Notes under the pieces: model-generated
Told to the model about the DNA's origin: nothing
Seen by the model: only the letters and a program-made list of their open reading frames with translations
Databases searched by the model: none
Origin: Embiotoca jacksoni
Taxonomy: Eukaryota > Chordata > Actinopteri > Embiotocidae
Reading direction: 5' to 3'
Assembly (NCBI GenBank): GCA_022577435.1
Contig: JAKOON010000007.1
Span: forward strand, 15,522,426-15,586,425
Length of the DNA stretch: 64,000 nucleotides
In this document: in pieces, positions 37,273-49,333 of the stretch
Layout: every line of letters starts with the position of its first letter
Position numbering within the stretch: the stretch's first letter is position 1
Program-made: the position numbers and the translations under genes

Positions 37273-38040
37273 CCGACTCCCCTCACCTGAACAAGAGTTA
37301 GTAGAGGGACAAGTCAGGTCAAAGTCAAAACAACAAGAACTATTTCATAAATAGAGCATTCATACATTGTAGCTGACTCCTACACTGTCAGTCAGTCGAA
37401 CAGGGATAGTTGGAAAATTAAGAATGTGCTTATTCTCTTTTTGAGACTGATACCACTCTTGCGTAATGAATTCTTAAATAGTGACTATTGCTGTCATTAT
37501 TATAAAATTGTAGTTCACAACTAACTGTCTGACAAATAATTGCGATTAAAGATTGAATTGTCTTTTTCTGGATATTTTATGATATTTTATAGTATAAGTC
37601 TAATATTTTAAGAATATACAGACACCATATAAGGAGGAATACTTTTTTGGCATTGAATATTGGAATGTACAAATACAAAATCCATATCAGTTTGCCTTAA
37701 ATTGCACATAACTTAAATACTGAACTGTTTCTACAAAGAAATGACTAAGAATTCCACGTACAAATAATGAACATAAGCAATGTACTATGGTGGCGCTAAT
37801 TCTCCACGTACAGCATGTGCCATTAAACCACAGCAGAATAAGAGGGTGCAATGACATGATGTCATTAAAAGCGTCTTTTTTTTTTCTTATGACGGATGAA
37901 AACTTGGTCGACTATGGTTTTTCTTGTTATAACGTTTAGTCGACTGTTTGGGCGCCGCCCTCGTGGCTTAATAGGACTGGAACATCAGCTATGTACAACA
38001 GAAAGGGAACACTAACATGCAACAGACAATTTCAGTCTCT
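37273..38040. other. Non-coding DNA
   Basis: AT-rich. 37900-37950 contains gtcgactatggt and tttagtcgactgttt, recalling the ends of a common fish element built on GTCGACTAA words, but no complete element can be drawn. Confidence 0.35.
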
Positions 38041-38335
38041 GGTCTTCTCTTTACGCCGGCCAAACGGCTCGCTCGCCGTGACACAGGAAGTTTATGTTTA
38101 AGGTCAAGGGATGCTTGAAACCTCACGAAACGTGTGACATACATCCGGCGTGGTGAGACAATACATGTGATATGTGTTTTGCCAGTCGGTGTGGCCAAAC
38201 GGCTCGCCAGCGCCCCCTGCTGGAGACAGGAAACGAGACAAAAATAGCAACTTTAAGCGGGTATACACGGTCGGGGAGACGGCTTCGGGGAGACGGCTTT
38301 GGGGAGGCGGCGCGCCGGAGTGCGAGGGCCCGTAC
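38041..38335. repeat. CpG-rich repeat-like patch with a 14-bp minisatellite
   Basis: The word ggccaaacggctcgc occurs twice (about 38057 and 38192), the second followed by cagcgccccctgctgga. At 38271-38312 there are three tandem copies of a 14-mer: two exact tcggggagacggct units and one diverged unit. Probably a mobile-element relic, unclassified. Confidence 0.5.
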
Positions 38336-39339
38336 ATCACTGCTTGCAGTTTTAATTATTCTGTGTGCTTTCTGTGGTTAGATGATGAGAGAGGTTATTT
38401 AATTAGTCAGTTGATATTTGACATGACAACATGATAGCTTACCATGACAATGACCTTGGCCAGTCAGCTTCTTGTTTGGGTCACCAAGCAGGAACAAAAC
38501 CTAGAACATAGTCCTTTTTTAGGCAGCCAACTGCTTCAAGGTTCTTTGCCAAGAACACAAGTCTGTCAACATTTCCAGGCTTCAGTGATCATTTTCCTAA
38601 AATCCCCTGTTATGCAGAGTGTTGATTGGAGCCATACATTTGAGTGATTGCCTCTGTCTTGTCTTTGTGTCTATAGGAGCTCGACGGATGTGGTGATGCA
38701 CCATAAGGTTCCTGTTATTGATGTCTGTATGTTCGGCCAGCAGGGATCTTCAGCTGTTGTTATCTTGGCCTTTACAGCTTCGTCATAGTTTGTGGTAACG
38801 TGTACAAGATTTTGACTTCCATTGTCTTGTCTGAATCCGAAAAACTTCCATACCTCATAATGTGAACTTTCTTTCGGTATGACAAGTGTGGTTGCTTTGA
38901 TCCTTATCTTCTACTCACCACCATCAGTGAGGTTTTCTTCTGGATTCATTGGGTTGTTTTTATTTGTCCTCAAACAACTTTTCTCTCCCACTTTCACTTG
39001 CATGTGTCTCCCTTGCTGTGTGTATGGCGCTCACTGGTTTGATTCCTTCCTTAATGCTGTTTTTCTGCTGCTCTGCATCACAATGTGTTATGTCACTTTG
39101 TCATTTTTTTTTTTATTGATAATTTAGGAGCGCTTGTTTTGTTGCAGCCTATGTCCCAAAAAACAAATGCGACAGAATCATTTTCATTTAATACTGAGAT
39201 TACGTTGATGTATGAATCAGGCCGTAGACAACTGTCTGAACGATGTATATAGTTCTTTACATTCTTATCTACTCATAATTTGTGTCCACTCGAGGATCAA
39301 ACAAGAGGGCACACCGGTGAACTCAGAATATCAATCTCC
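38336..39339. other. Non-coding DNA around the BED-like remnant
   Basis: Apart from the BED-like stretch, no gene or repeat is recognised. 38930-39120 is T-rich and open on the plus strand without domain features. Confidence 0.35.
38672..38862 (-). pseudogene. Probable BED zinc-finger remnant (transposase-like)
   Basis: Read on the minus strand from about 38860, the translation begins EVWKFFGFRQDNG, the typical opening of a BED finger (aromatic residues after a V-W core). After a frame slip it ends RNLMVHHHIRR near 38680, matching the His-rich end. The central Cys-x2-Cys pair is not visible, so the finger is not functional. BED fingers sit at the N-terminus of hAT transposases and of ZBED host proteins derived from them. 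Sequence further along the minus strand (38650-38440) gives no clear transposase core. The call rests on short motifs and could be wrong. Confidence 0.4.
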
Positions 39340-39681
39340 TCATTTGAAAGATGTAAACAATAAAAATGGCGACATTACTGTATTATTTTGGGAAGAATTT
39401 GTTTCAGTCAAGCGGTGACAGACAGGATTGCTCAGCCAGTACAGGTGTCTGATGACTGTGGGACAAAATTCATTCCACTTTTCCAACATTTTCCGCTGTG
39501 TATGGTCATAGCGGTCTAAGGCTTGTTGCCATTTCTTTTTGCAGTTTTCCACATCAATGTTTAAGATGGAACTGATCTCAGGCCTGCTGTTGTGATGAGC
39601 ACATTTATCACTGTGCAGCGGCATTGACACATTGTAAAGATACTCTTCCGGCAGAGTTTTTAAATTAAAGTTTTCCAGCAT
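39340..39681 (-). pseudogene. MADF-domain protein remnant
   Basis: The minus-strand frame of 113 codons contains a recognisable MADF domain, a Myb/SANT-like DNA-binding fold found in Adf-1-type proteins and in the accessory protein of some PIF/Harbinger transposons. Residues 10-30 (LPEEYLYNVSMPLHSDK) form the first helix region. Residues 33-60 (ISSILNIDVENCKKKWQQ) fit the I-x-x-x-L-x-I-x-V-x-x-C-K-x-K-W core, followed by ALDRYDHTQRK. After the domain, WLSNPVCHRLTETN resembles the short aromatic/His-Arg segment that often follows MADF. The usual Tyr-Val-Arg-Glu stretch of the last helix is altered and the frame ends soon after, with no partner exon seen. It is more likely a decayed transposon gene or pseudogene than a live host gene. 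Confidence 0.6.
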
Positions 39682-42600
39682 GTCACTTATTGGTAGATAT
39701 TTTAATTGAAAAAAAATTATAAAGTTTCAGCCAACTTAACATAAATCTGTAAAAAATAAATTTTGGAACAACTGAAATTAAGAAACAGGTGTTTCAGGTA
39801 AACAGAACAACAGAGTAGTGAAGTGGTGAGTATAACATGACTGCTGTAGTGCTGATGGAATTAGCTCTATGGAAAAAAGACATTATACAAAATGTACTAG
39901 GTGAGAGCTTTCGTTGTAGGCTACAGGTTGGAAAGAGTATGGCTTGCTGTTTCCATGCTAAGCTAACTGTATCCAGCTTCACTTCAAATAACAGTTAATG
40001 ACCAGCTATTTCTTTAATGCACATACAAAGTAAACTCTATTATTAATTAAATGCGCATCATGTCAGGATATGGTTTGGTGTATTGGTAGTCATGCTCGCT
40101 AATAATCCTAAACAGGAATTGTAATAAGACAATGTTATATGTCGTGAGTTCACTTCTTTTCCTCTACTGGATCATTGACAGAAGGCCTTAAGAAGGGATA
40201 TACAAGCGCTTTGTTTGCTTTAAGTACCCTCATGCTCACTGCTCCTCCCCACCGGTCTCTACTATATTTCACACTATATTTCTTCTGTGCATTTCAACAA
40301 AAAGCAGGACGCAGCTGTCAAATTAAGGTGAAAAGGAGAGTGGTAAAGTTGAGGGCCTTCTCTCAATGTTGAGAAGCTTTTTTTTTTTTCCTCTTGGAGA
40401 CGTTTGCTGCTGAAACAGAATGGACTGACTCGACTTCTCCATCACAACTAGTGCTCATCAAAAATTACCCAGGATGCTCAGTGCTGTGGTGTGACTTTTC
40501 ACAAGCTTCCAGCTGCTGAGAGGTTTATTTCTCTTTGTTTTGTCCTCCTGCGCTTTTGCTGAGAATGATGAAATTTTGAGACATTTTTGCTTAACCTTCA
40601 TAAACTGTGATGCAGGGACTGCTGCTGCCACCCATTCTCAAGAAAGCCACGCACACATACCCTCACATCTCCCCACATACCCACAGTCTATCTCCCTTTC
40701 CCTCACTGTCGACTCGTGTCATTATGAAGGCTCTGTCACTCTATCCTTATTACCAGAAGAGAGGTCAGTGCGAGTTCACCCTTACATCACTCAGACTCTG
40801 ACAGCAGCAGCACTCTCCGCTAACGGAGAAAAAGGAACAGACGTAAGGAGAGAGGCGACGAGAGAAGGGAAGAAATTATTCCAGTTTTATGGGGGGGGCT
40901 GTATCCATAGAAGCGGCTCTGTTTATCCCACCACAAAGCCATGGTTGGTGTGAAAGAGTCAGTCATCTAGCTGAGTCTCGACTTTGTTTGCCTGCCATTT
41001 AGCGAGATGTGGAGGCATGGAGAGAAAGAGCAATGAGCAGTACAGCACATATCACAGGAGGAAGCTCGGGCCGGAGTGTTTCTGTTTCCAGACTCCAAAA
41101 AAAACACCCACATTAAGAAAGGAATCACAGAACAGAGACAGAAGGATCTCCCATATGCTTTCATAGCAGACTATACTATTTGTTGTTAGCCAAACATGAG
41201 AGCTTTGATTCCGAGGAACTGGCTGTGGAAAGCCATATTTCTCCACTTACCTTTTCAAGTGTTTGTTTGAAGGGTAGGTATTGAAATGCTTCCTCTGCTG
41301 CACTATTTCCAGCACACCTGGAGGGCATCCAACCAGCTTTGCTGCTGAACTTGCGTACATAAGCTGCAAACCAAGTTTCTCATGCTTCCATTTTTTTTAT
41401 TTTTTTTATTTTTTATTTTTTTTTTTTTTTTTTTTTACTACCCACATTTGATCAATCCCTTCTCTATTCAACATGACCTCTGTTTTGAGCTTGTATTTCA
41501 CTTCTCTCTCCAGGACCATGCTCTCCAGCCTTCTTTACTTTTGACTTTCTCCGTTCAGGTACTCTGCTGCTTCCCCGCCACTCTTTCACACCTTGTAGGA
41601 GACAGGTTATCTCCGCTGAGATACCTGGGCTTAGGTTTCTATCGGAATTATTTTATCTCCCCAGGTAACCACACCTTCTTCTTCCTCTCCTCTCTTCTCC
41701 TCGTCCTCTTCTCTCTTTTTGAAAGGTATATATAAGCCACAAAGAGAGTCATAGTGCAACACAGAGGTCCTCCGCTTGCCTGAAGAGAAATGCAGGATGG
41801 GGGAAAGGCCAAACTTTGTTTTATTATTGACATAATCCTAAAAGCTTACGCCTGTGAAGCCAGATCAATTTTCTGCACCTTATCCTATTATTAAAAGCTG
41901 GCCTGAGGGCTAAAGAGACCAGATCTTACAAGAAGAAACCGAAGGAGAGGAAAAACATGCAGAAAGACAGACGGAGACACACAAACACCAACCGTCTGTG
42001 CAGCAAGCTCTCGCTGATAAAACATGTATCTAGTATGAATTTGATTTTCCAATACTGTCATTAATAGATGAGGTAGCTGGGGCTGAGGCCTGTGGAGCGG
42101 GCAGGCCCGCTGTAATACCCACGGACAGGAGCGAAGATAGAGACAATCACAGCTGCTATGAACAACACTTCATCACTGTCACATTTGGGCAGAATTCAAT
42201 TTGCAGATGTCGAACTCCAACCCCTCCCTCCCCTGCCATCTCAGCATCACGTCTGCATTGTGAAGCAGATGCACATAGACACACGTGTGTGTGTGCGCAC
42301 AAACCCCTACACACATACACAAATTGTGCATGGTTGTTTATTATGAGCTGCTTTCAGTGAAAGCCATATCAGGTGAAGATAACTGTGATGCTCAGAGTAG
42401 TCCGGGAAAAGGGGGGTTGAAGAGGAGAAGAGATACTCAGAACCCTTTCCAGTCCGTACATATGATCAGTGTGCTGTCTTAACGCTGTGACAGTATATAC
42501 AGTATGTTGTTAGTAAAATGGAATTGCCAATTGAATGCTCTGCCCTAAAGCAGTAAAAAAATATACACATAAAGTGAGGGGAACTTGCTTCTTTTAAATG

Positions 42601-43218
42601 GTGTGATGCACAATGTGTAATCAGTAATCAGCGGGATCTTTCACTTCGAGCTGTGGAATCTGAAAGCACTTTAGGGTGCTTTTTTCTCACCAACAATAAA
42701 AGAAAGATTTTGTGATTCTCTTAATAGGTTGATTTAGTAGACTCCAGAAAATTGCAGACCAGGAACCAGTCGAGGATAAAAGGAAATCGCCCATCCTGCA
42801 ATTAAAATAAATGATGGAAAGTTTCATCAGGCAACAGAAAATTATGATGTGACACCAGACGAGCATCAGCGTCAGTTCAAATTGTGTTGTAGCGCATAGA
42901 CATGTCCCGTATAGTCTGTGATAATAATACAGAACCTGTCAACTGGATGATGTGTATGCTGAGAAGTGCATCGATGTTTATGGATCATTTCAGCAAACTG
43001 ACAAGGTTGTTTGTGCATCATCATTAGTGCTTGTAGTGATTACTGCTCTCTGCTGACAGTAGCTGCATTTTATATTAAATAGTCTACCTATGCGCTCCAT
43101 GTGCTAAGTGATTACCTCCAGACTAACACGTGTAAGAAATATTTGAGAGGGAGAAAAATAAATATTAACAATATTAACATTAAGTCAGCAGTTTATCTTG
43201 GCATTGACCACGAATGAA
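39682..43218. other. Non-coding DNA
   Basis: No recognised gene. A T-rich run lies at 41389-41436 with a C/T-rich stretch after it, which explains the open frame at 41382-41735. 42590-42860 has a regulatory-DNA texture. The open frame at 40540-40953 (137 codons) has no domain or splice support. Confidence 0.4.
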
Positions 43219-43440
43219 CAGTGGTGGAAGGCAACTGCATATATTTACTTAAGAACTGTACTTAAGTACAATTCTGAGGTACGCGTACTTTACTTTAGCA
43301 TTTCCACTTGATGCTACTTTCTATTTCACCTCCACCACATTTCAGAGGAAAATATTGTACTTTGTATTCCACCAGATGTATTTGACAGCTTTAGATACTT
43401 TCAGATGAAGATTTGACAATAAGGATGATACGGCAAGAGT
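43219..43440 (+). repeat. Widespread teleost repeat beginning CAGTGGTGGAA
   Basis: The segment starts cagtggtggaaggcaactgc and continues with tttacttaagaactgtactt, aagtacaattctgaggta, gtactttactttagcatttc and ttcagaggaaaatattgtac. From memory this is the 5' part of an abundant fish DNA-transposon-type repeat with palindromic AAGTACTT words. No coding sequence. Right boundary approximate. Confidence 0.6.
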
Positions 43441-43471
43441 TTTAAATACAATTTATTTTAAATGTAAACCA

Positions 43472-43680
43472 GTGGTTTCCAACCTCTGATGTCTTGTGTG
43501 TAGTCGGGGTCACATTTCACATGTCTGTGAGATGTGTTGTTGTGATTTTTCCCTCTGAACTTCTCTCATGGTTTAATTTTAATACTTTTTTTAAATGATC
43601 CAATATCTCAGCAAAAATCTAAAAACAAGTCCAGAAACTGAAAACAGGCCTGTATACCAGAACTTTGCTTTAGAGCCCAA
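43472..43680 (-). repeat. Degenerate repeat with CCAGTGGTT terminus
   Basis: It begins ccagtggtttccaacctc. The remainder, in reverse orientation, carries tttttccctctgaacttctc, catggtttaatttt and tgatccaatatctcagcaaa, which I recognise from a fish repeat whose ends read CAGTGGTTCCCAACC. Probably a non-autonomous hAT-type element, strongly decayed. Confidence 0.45.
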
Positions 43681-43696
43681 CTCGTACTGAATTTGT

Positions 43697-44020
43697 TAGG
43701 CTGATGCCGATATTGGGGAGTAAAACTAATATGGTGACAAAGATATGTAATGGGGGCAGAAACTGTTCCAGTTTAACATTAAACTTTATTGTCCAAAATG
43801 AGAACTGTTAATTGAAACGGCAAACTTTACGAGAAATATCATAATTATATAAAAAACTGTACATGATAAACCACAAAGAGAACCATTTCTGAATTACCCC
43901 AAGCATGTTTTTTGCATTATGGTTTGTAAAAAAAAGTTTTCATACTGTACAACATGTATGCAGATATCAATATATCAGTGATTACTAATTTGGGTAACTG
44001 ATAAATTGGCTATATTGACT
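43697..44020. repeat. Degenerate member of the repeat seen at 60770-61005
   Basis: Shares with 60770-61005 the series gatRTGTAATGGRGRCAGAA, tttattgtcc, gcattatgKTYTGTAAAA and a terminal atatcagYcR...ctgataaa..ggcYatat pattern. Both copies are strongly diverged. Their ends, built on CTGAT..CCGATA words, resemble the ends of the element at 56817-59546, so they may be relatives of it. Confidence 0.4.
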
Positions 44021-46237
44021 ACAGAGTACTTTCAACAAAAAATATTGCCCATTACCTGAGCTGAACTTCGCTAATGCCTAAAAATGACAGAGAAAATTAA
44101 TATGCCATTTATTTACATTAGTAAATAGGCCACTACACTCCTCTTTATAGTGTATGTTCTTCAATAAACCGCTGTTAAATCTTTCTGAGAGTAATATGAC
44201 AGGACATAAAAGCTCATCTTCCTCTCTAACATCAGTTTTAATTATAAGATTGATCTTACGTTGGATCCCAAAACTACATTATTGTTCCCCAGTATTTTCT
44301 CATCATTTTAACTGTTCATCTGTTTATAGCTGAGCCTTTATAGCAGCAGCTATAAAAGTTGTTGTTTATTCATCTGCATGTTTTTTTTTATTTTTTTTTT
44401 ATCACAAGTGCAAAAATTCCTTTTGTGTAAGTCCCTGTAAGAAAGCTCAAGAGGTGTGTTTATGTCTATATTATTCATGTTAAAATTCAAATGATGTGGC
44501 CAAATTCAAAGTCATGCAACTTGAAATAAACAGGCCCTCTTTGCTCTCATTACACGGATGATAAAAGTGGAAAGGCCGTCTAACTTTACAAAAAAAACCA
44601 ACCCTCTCATAATTGTAAAGTATCCTCTCCCTCGGCTTGTTTGCCTTTTACAACACCTGGGTTTGAAGAACAGACTGGGCAGAAAAACACCAGGTTGTAA
44701 TTCTGATATGACAATGTACCATTTCCCTATTAAACCAGAAGCCATTCTTCCCACCTGCCTCATGTCTCCACTGAGGGTGTAAAATCAACACGCCGAGAAA
44801 CCTTCCCGTTGCTTAGTGCACGTTTCTAATTTATTGCATACAATGAATTGTTTTTCCATCTGTGAATTGACACAATAATGGCCGTCTGTGATGCATTTGA
44901 CCACTTTGCTTCTTACTTTCAAATCAGCCCACATAATAGGCTGTGATTACGCCAGCCAAGCTGCACTGCTACAGCAAATATTTCCTCTAAAGAATGGGAC
45001 TGTTTGCACCTCTTTCAGCCCTGCTCAAATGGAATCGATTAATAATTGCCTTTTCCCCCCCCAACAATGATTAGTTATTTCATGTTCCCATTTGTGTACT
45101 GTTTGATTTGTGCGACTGGTGAGGCAAAGTTTATGTGTGTGTGTGCTTATCCAGGGACTGAAGCCTGTGATTTGTTTTGTTGCTACCTGGGAAATGTATT
45201 CTTAATTGCGCCAAAACCTTGTTACACCCGCAGACTGGCAGGTCACAAATAACTAGCCAGCTGCTCCGTGGCTGTGGGCACGCGGGGAGCGAGAAATCCA
45301 AGATGGATGGATGAGAGAATGTGAGAGAGAGTATAAAGGGGAGGAGTATTTCATCCCCTCATCAGTGAGGCTGCAGGTGTCCTGCTGTCGGGTCTGGATG
45401 GGCAGGTGTGTGATTTGAATGTCTGATCTGCAGCCCTTTTATTGAGATGAGAGGCCATCTTCAGGTGTTCTCTAGATTCATATTTATTGCATCTGGAGAA
45501 TGATAGCGTGTTGTGGAGTCTAAATAATACAGTAGATTATCACAGTACAATGGTAGGATGCTAATAACTAATAACTATAGAATATTTGTTTTTATGTCTT
45601 GCTGATGGAACCTGTAAGGGTTGGTCATTATTGTTGTTGATTTGTTAATGTTGCTGCATATGTTTAGAGGACAAAAACCGCCCCTTCTCTTACTTGATAA
45701 GGTAAGATCGAACACTAAAAAGGAGGCTCCCTTGTGAAATGTACCATTGATTCCCAGCCCTATTCATGTCTTAGTGATTATGAACAAGATCGCAGTGTTA
45801 GCTTAAATGGAAATGACTGATATTTATTGGCTGCTAATAAGCTATTACCTCAACCTTGCTGCAAGCTAGAAGTCAATCCATGCTCATTTTACTTGTAAGG
45901 AGATGGGAGGGGTGGGAAGAAGGATGGGAAGGTGGCAGCAAGGTTTGGAAGTATTAAGGAAACAGAGGGCAGAGCGAGATAAAAAGGGGAGAACATCCGT
46001 GTTTGTATTTCAATGTGCTGAGAGTAAGCCGCAGCTTAAAGCAATTTATATACCTGTGAAAAATGGGACAACCATTTAATGGCTGCGAAATTAGCTGGGA
46101 ATGGAACAGCACCTATTTCAAGGGCAGGGACTACTTGCAGATAAGAATCACCATTTACTGTAATATTGGAGCCAGAGGATAGAGTCCTGTTACAGAAGAG
46201 ATTAATGAGGCCCATGTGTGTGTGGGAAGGAGGTGCT

Positions 46238-46279
<42 letters not shown>

Positions 46280-47460
46280 AGTGTGGATATTGTATTTATA
46301 TCTTTCCTGGAAATGTTAAGGTTTACAGGAGCAAAGAAATTAATATTTCCTCGTTTTTGACACAGTATACCACAAATGAATTGATTGTTGCCTCTGCTTT
46401 GAAAAAAATAAAATCAAAACTCCTAACAGTGCCATCCAGTGGACAGAGCTCTCCTGTGCACCTGTGTGTGCCAGCACTCAGGACTGAGCCAGCACTTTTT
46501 GACTGACCGTACTTTGGCTGATTTGCAGTATTTGTGCCTGAACACAGATATACTCATAAATGCATGCACTCACACATGCACAGACACACAGTGTTCTTTA
46601 TTTTCTTTTTTTTTTTCAAAAAATGATAGATGAGTACAGTTTCTGGTGTATTGATTGCATGCTTTTATGGAATTACATCTTTGGAGCAGGTTGGGCTTTA
46701 GACGGAAGACAAATAGGCCTGACTAAATGAGAGTAAGCACAGCCCACTGTGAGCTGGCTAGAAAGATTGGGCAAGGGGGCACCCGAGGGCCAGGACTGGT
46801 TCCAACACCGCAGACAGGCATCCATTCTTCCTCGCCTCCTGCTCGTCATCACTCAGGAAAGAAAGATAGCAGTCCCCAAGTGGAGATTCTTGAAATCCAC
46901 TCCACTTCTGCTCTCCATGCTCGACTCACTGATGTGGCAACACACTGCAACCCTTAAAGCAGCAGTTCAGCTTGATGCGTTTCTCCTATTGCTACAACAT
47001 TTAAATGGACCCGCTCTATTTCCTTCATTGATTATTGTGAAAGCATTTCATTATGCAGGAAATTATATGGCCAACAAGCAATTATGAATTCAATACCGCA
47101 AATGTAAACTGAAATGTGTCTTCAAGGCACGTGAGGGAGGTGAAAACGTTATTAAGCACACACGTACATACAATAACTGCACATACACACACATTAAGTC
47201 CAGACGTGGGAAATACCACCTATTTTGGACATTAGCTAATTCATTCACTTGACTGCCAGTGTGGTGTTGGTGTAAATTGATGATAGCAAAGTAGTCCATT
47301 ACAGAAATTGGCACTTATTTTAAGCTGTTTCACATGGAGAGGCTGTAAACATGAAGTGTGCAAAAAGTAACTGGAGGTTTATCTGTGTGCAGCCAGCGAG
47401 CTAGCATTTATCGATAACATGAGACACGTCGAAATAACCTCAGTACATTGTAGTGTTTAG
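44021..47460. other. Non-coding DNA with regulatory texture
   Basis: Unique sequence apart from a GT microsatellite. 44515-45060, 46040-46200 and 46880-47090 are complex, low-repeat stretches with many ATTA-core words, candidates for conserved non-coding elements. No gene recognised. Confidence 0.4.
46244..46278. repeat. (GT)n microsatellite
   Basis: Pure GT run of about 34 bp. Confidence 0.95.
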
Positions 47461-48270
47461 TAGGGCTGCAGAATTAATCCTACTGTAATCGCAATCTTCA
47501 TTCACGGCTCTGTGTGATCTCATTTTTAAATTACAATAACTCTTCTGCATTTTCATTCAGCACATCAGCTACGTCAAAACAAGCACTCCCACTCTCCCTC
47601 TACCGATAATAATGCAGGATTACACCATGTGATGCGTAGCAGCAGAAACCAGCGGCAAAGTGAACTGAGTCAGAGCGAGTGACACCGACACAAAGACAAC
47701 ACTCAGAAAAATGTTGGTTCAAAGGGTAAGTAATAGACAACAAGAGACTGAAGCTGATTGTTTTCATGTTCAGTGGTTTTTTCAGTTTAAAACAGAGCGT
47801 TAACTTGGTGTTTTCTGCAGTTGATATGAAGGTATCAAGGCAGGTATTGCCGAGTACTGCCTGGCCGCTGATAATTACATTTCACCTCACAGCACCGCGA
47901 GGGAAGCTGAGGGGAAAACTACCAGACATTGTAGTGATTGGTCTGCTTTTTTAAATACGACGTAATCTTTGTCAGCTGCATCAATGAGAATAAATCATCT
48001 GAAGTCTTTTATTAGTCAGTGGTGGCTTTTCATTGATATAATTGATCTGAAATTTACAAGTTTTCCTTGATTAATCTCATTATTTATATTCAAAATATAA
48101 TATCTTATATCAAATATCAGGCACCATTATATTGTTTTAGTTGTTTTCCTTATCATGGAAATGGAAACAATAAACATTTACAATGAAAAAAAAAAAGTGA
48201 GAGAATCATGATCTCAATTCTTAGCAAAAAGATAGTGATTCTCATTTTATCCAGAATCATGAAAGCTTAG
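47461..48270. repeat. Non-autonomous TIR element beginning TAGGGCTGCAGAATTAATC
   Basis: The left end reads tagggctgcagaattaatcc. The right end, ttttatccagaatcatgaaa near 48250, is a decayed complement-type match to the pattern ATTCTG..CAGCCCTA that fish elements with this left end carry. The interior holds cgtaatc words near both ends, short splice-like motifs (gggtaagtaa at 47724; ttctgcag near 47813) and no transposase. The limits, especially the right one, are approximate. Confidence 0.55.
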
Positions 48271-48320
48271 CATTGAGCTGTTTTTGGAACATCGATAAAT
48301 TGTAGCATCCACCTATAGTC

Positions 48321-48500
48321 TGCATATGAGGCATTTAGGGGACTAAATAGTTACAGAAAATAGCTACACTCTTCCCGTCTAATCTGCATGAATACTAAAC
48401 ATTTGTATTGTAATGTGTCATGTAATTTTCTTTTTCTTAAAATGGATTTTAAAATATTTAAAAAAAAATCTGTAACATTTTGAACGATACCCAGCCCTAA
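48321..48500. repeat. Family A copy 3 (right half only)
   Basis: Aligns with the right part of copies 1 and 2: tgcatatgaggcatttaggg, acagaaaatagctacactct, taatctgcatgaa, gtaatgtgtcatgtaatttt, then acgatacccagccctaac at the terminus. The left half is missing. Confidence 0.6.
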
Positions 48501-49150
48501 CTGTTATTAATGAAAACTCTAAGATAAGTGTGTTAGTATAATTTTTAAAAGGTAAGGACTGGGTGCATGCTGTGTATTACTGCCTGTCTATGAAGCTACC
48601 TGTATATTGTAAATATGTCTTATACTTATATTTCAGAATATATAGCCACATATGACTTACTGTTGTCTTCATTACTATATGTTGCTGCAGTTAGAAATAG
48701 TGATATCCGTCAGTGTCCTTTGAGACAAATCTATGCACTGAAGTTCCTGCCTACTCTTGCGTCCTTCAACACAAAGTGCAACATTAATTGTGGCTGCATT
48801 ACGGTCTACTGAGGCTTCTGTCAGTGGAGAAATCCCCCTCTTGTCTGCCTCTTTCATGTGACCAATTATCCACATGAAAAAGGAAAATACATCATTAAAC
48901 AAATTTGACCCATGAATGCAAGTTAAATTCCCAAGAGCAGTTTCTGCCTAGCCTTATTAAATGTTTTGGCTTTTCTTTCATCATACTTTTAGGTAAATTT
49001 AGGGGAAAGCTACACCCTCACTGACTTCACATGATTTTAGTGAATTCACTGCAGTCATGGGGAGATGTAGATGAGGGAGATGGGACTCATTGGGTAATTA
49101 ACCTTTGAGTCTTTTCAGACATGGATTATGCAAAAACTGGAATTACTAAT
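48501..49150. other. Unique non-coding DNA
   Basis: Nothing recognisable. Confidence 0.4.
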
Positions 49151-49291
49151 GTGTGTGTATATGTATATGTGTATGTATGTATATATATATATATATACAT
49201 ACATACACATATATATATATATACATACATACATACATACAAACACACACACACACACATATATGTATATGTATATATACATATATGTGTG

Positions 49292-49333
<42 letters not shown>

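Noticed and set aside
45331..45345. TATA-like tataaagggg as a host promoter
   Set aside because: No CpG island, initiator or downstream coding frame supports it; AT-rich DNA gives many such words.
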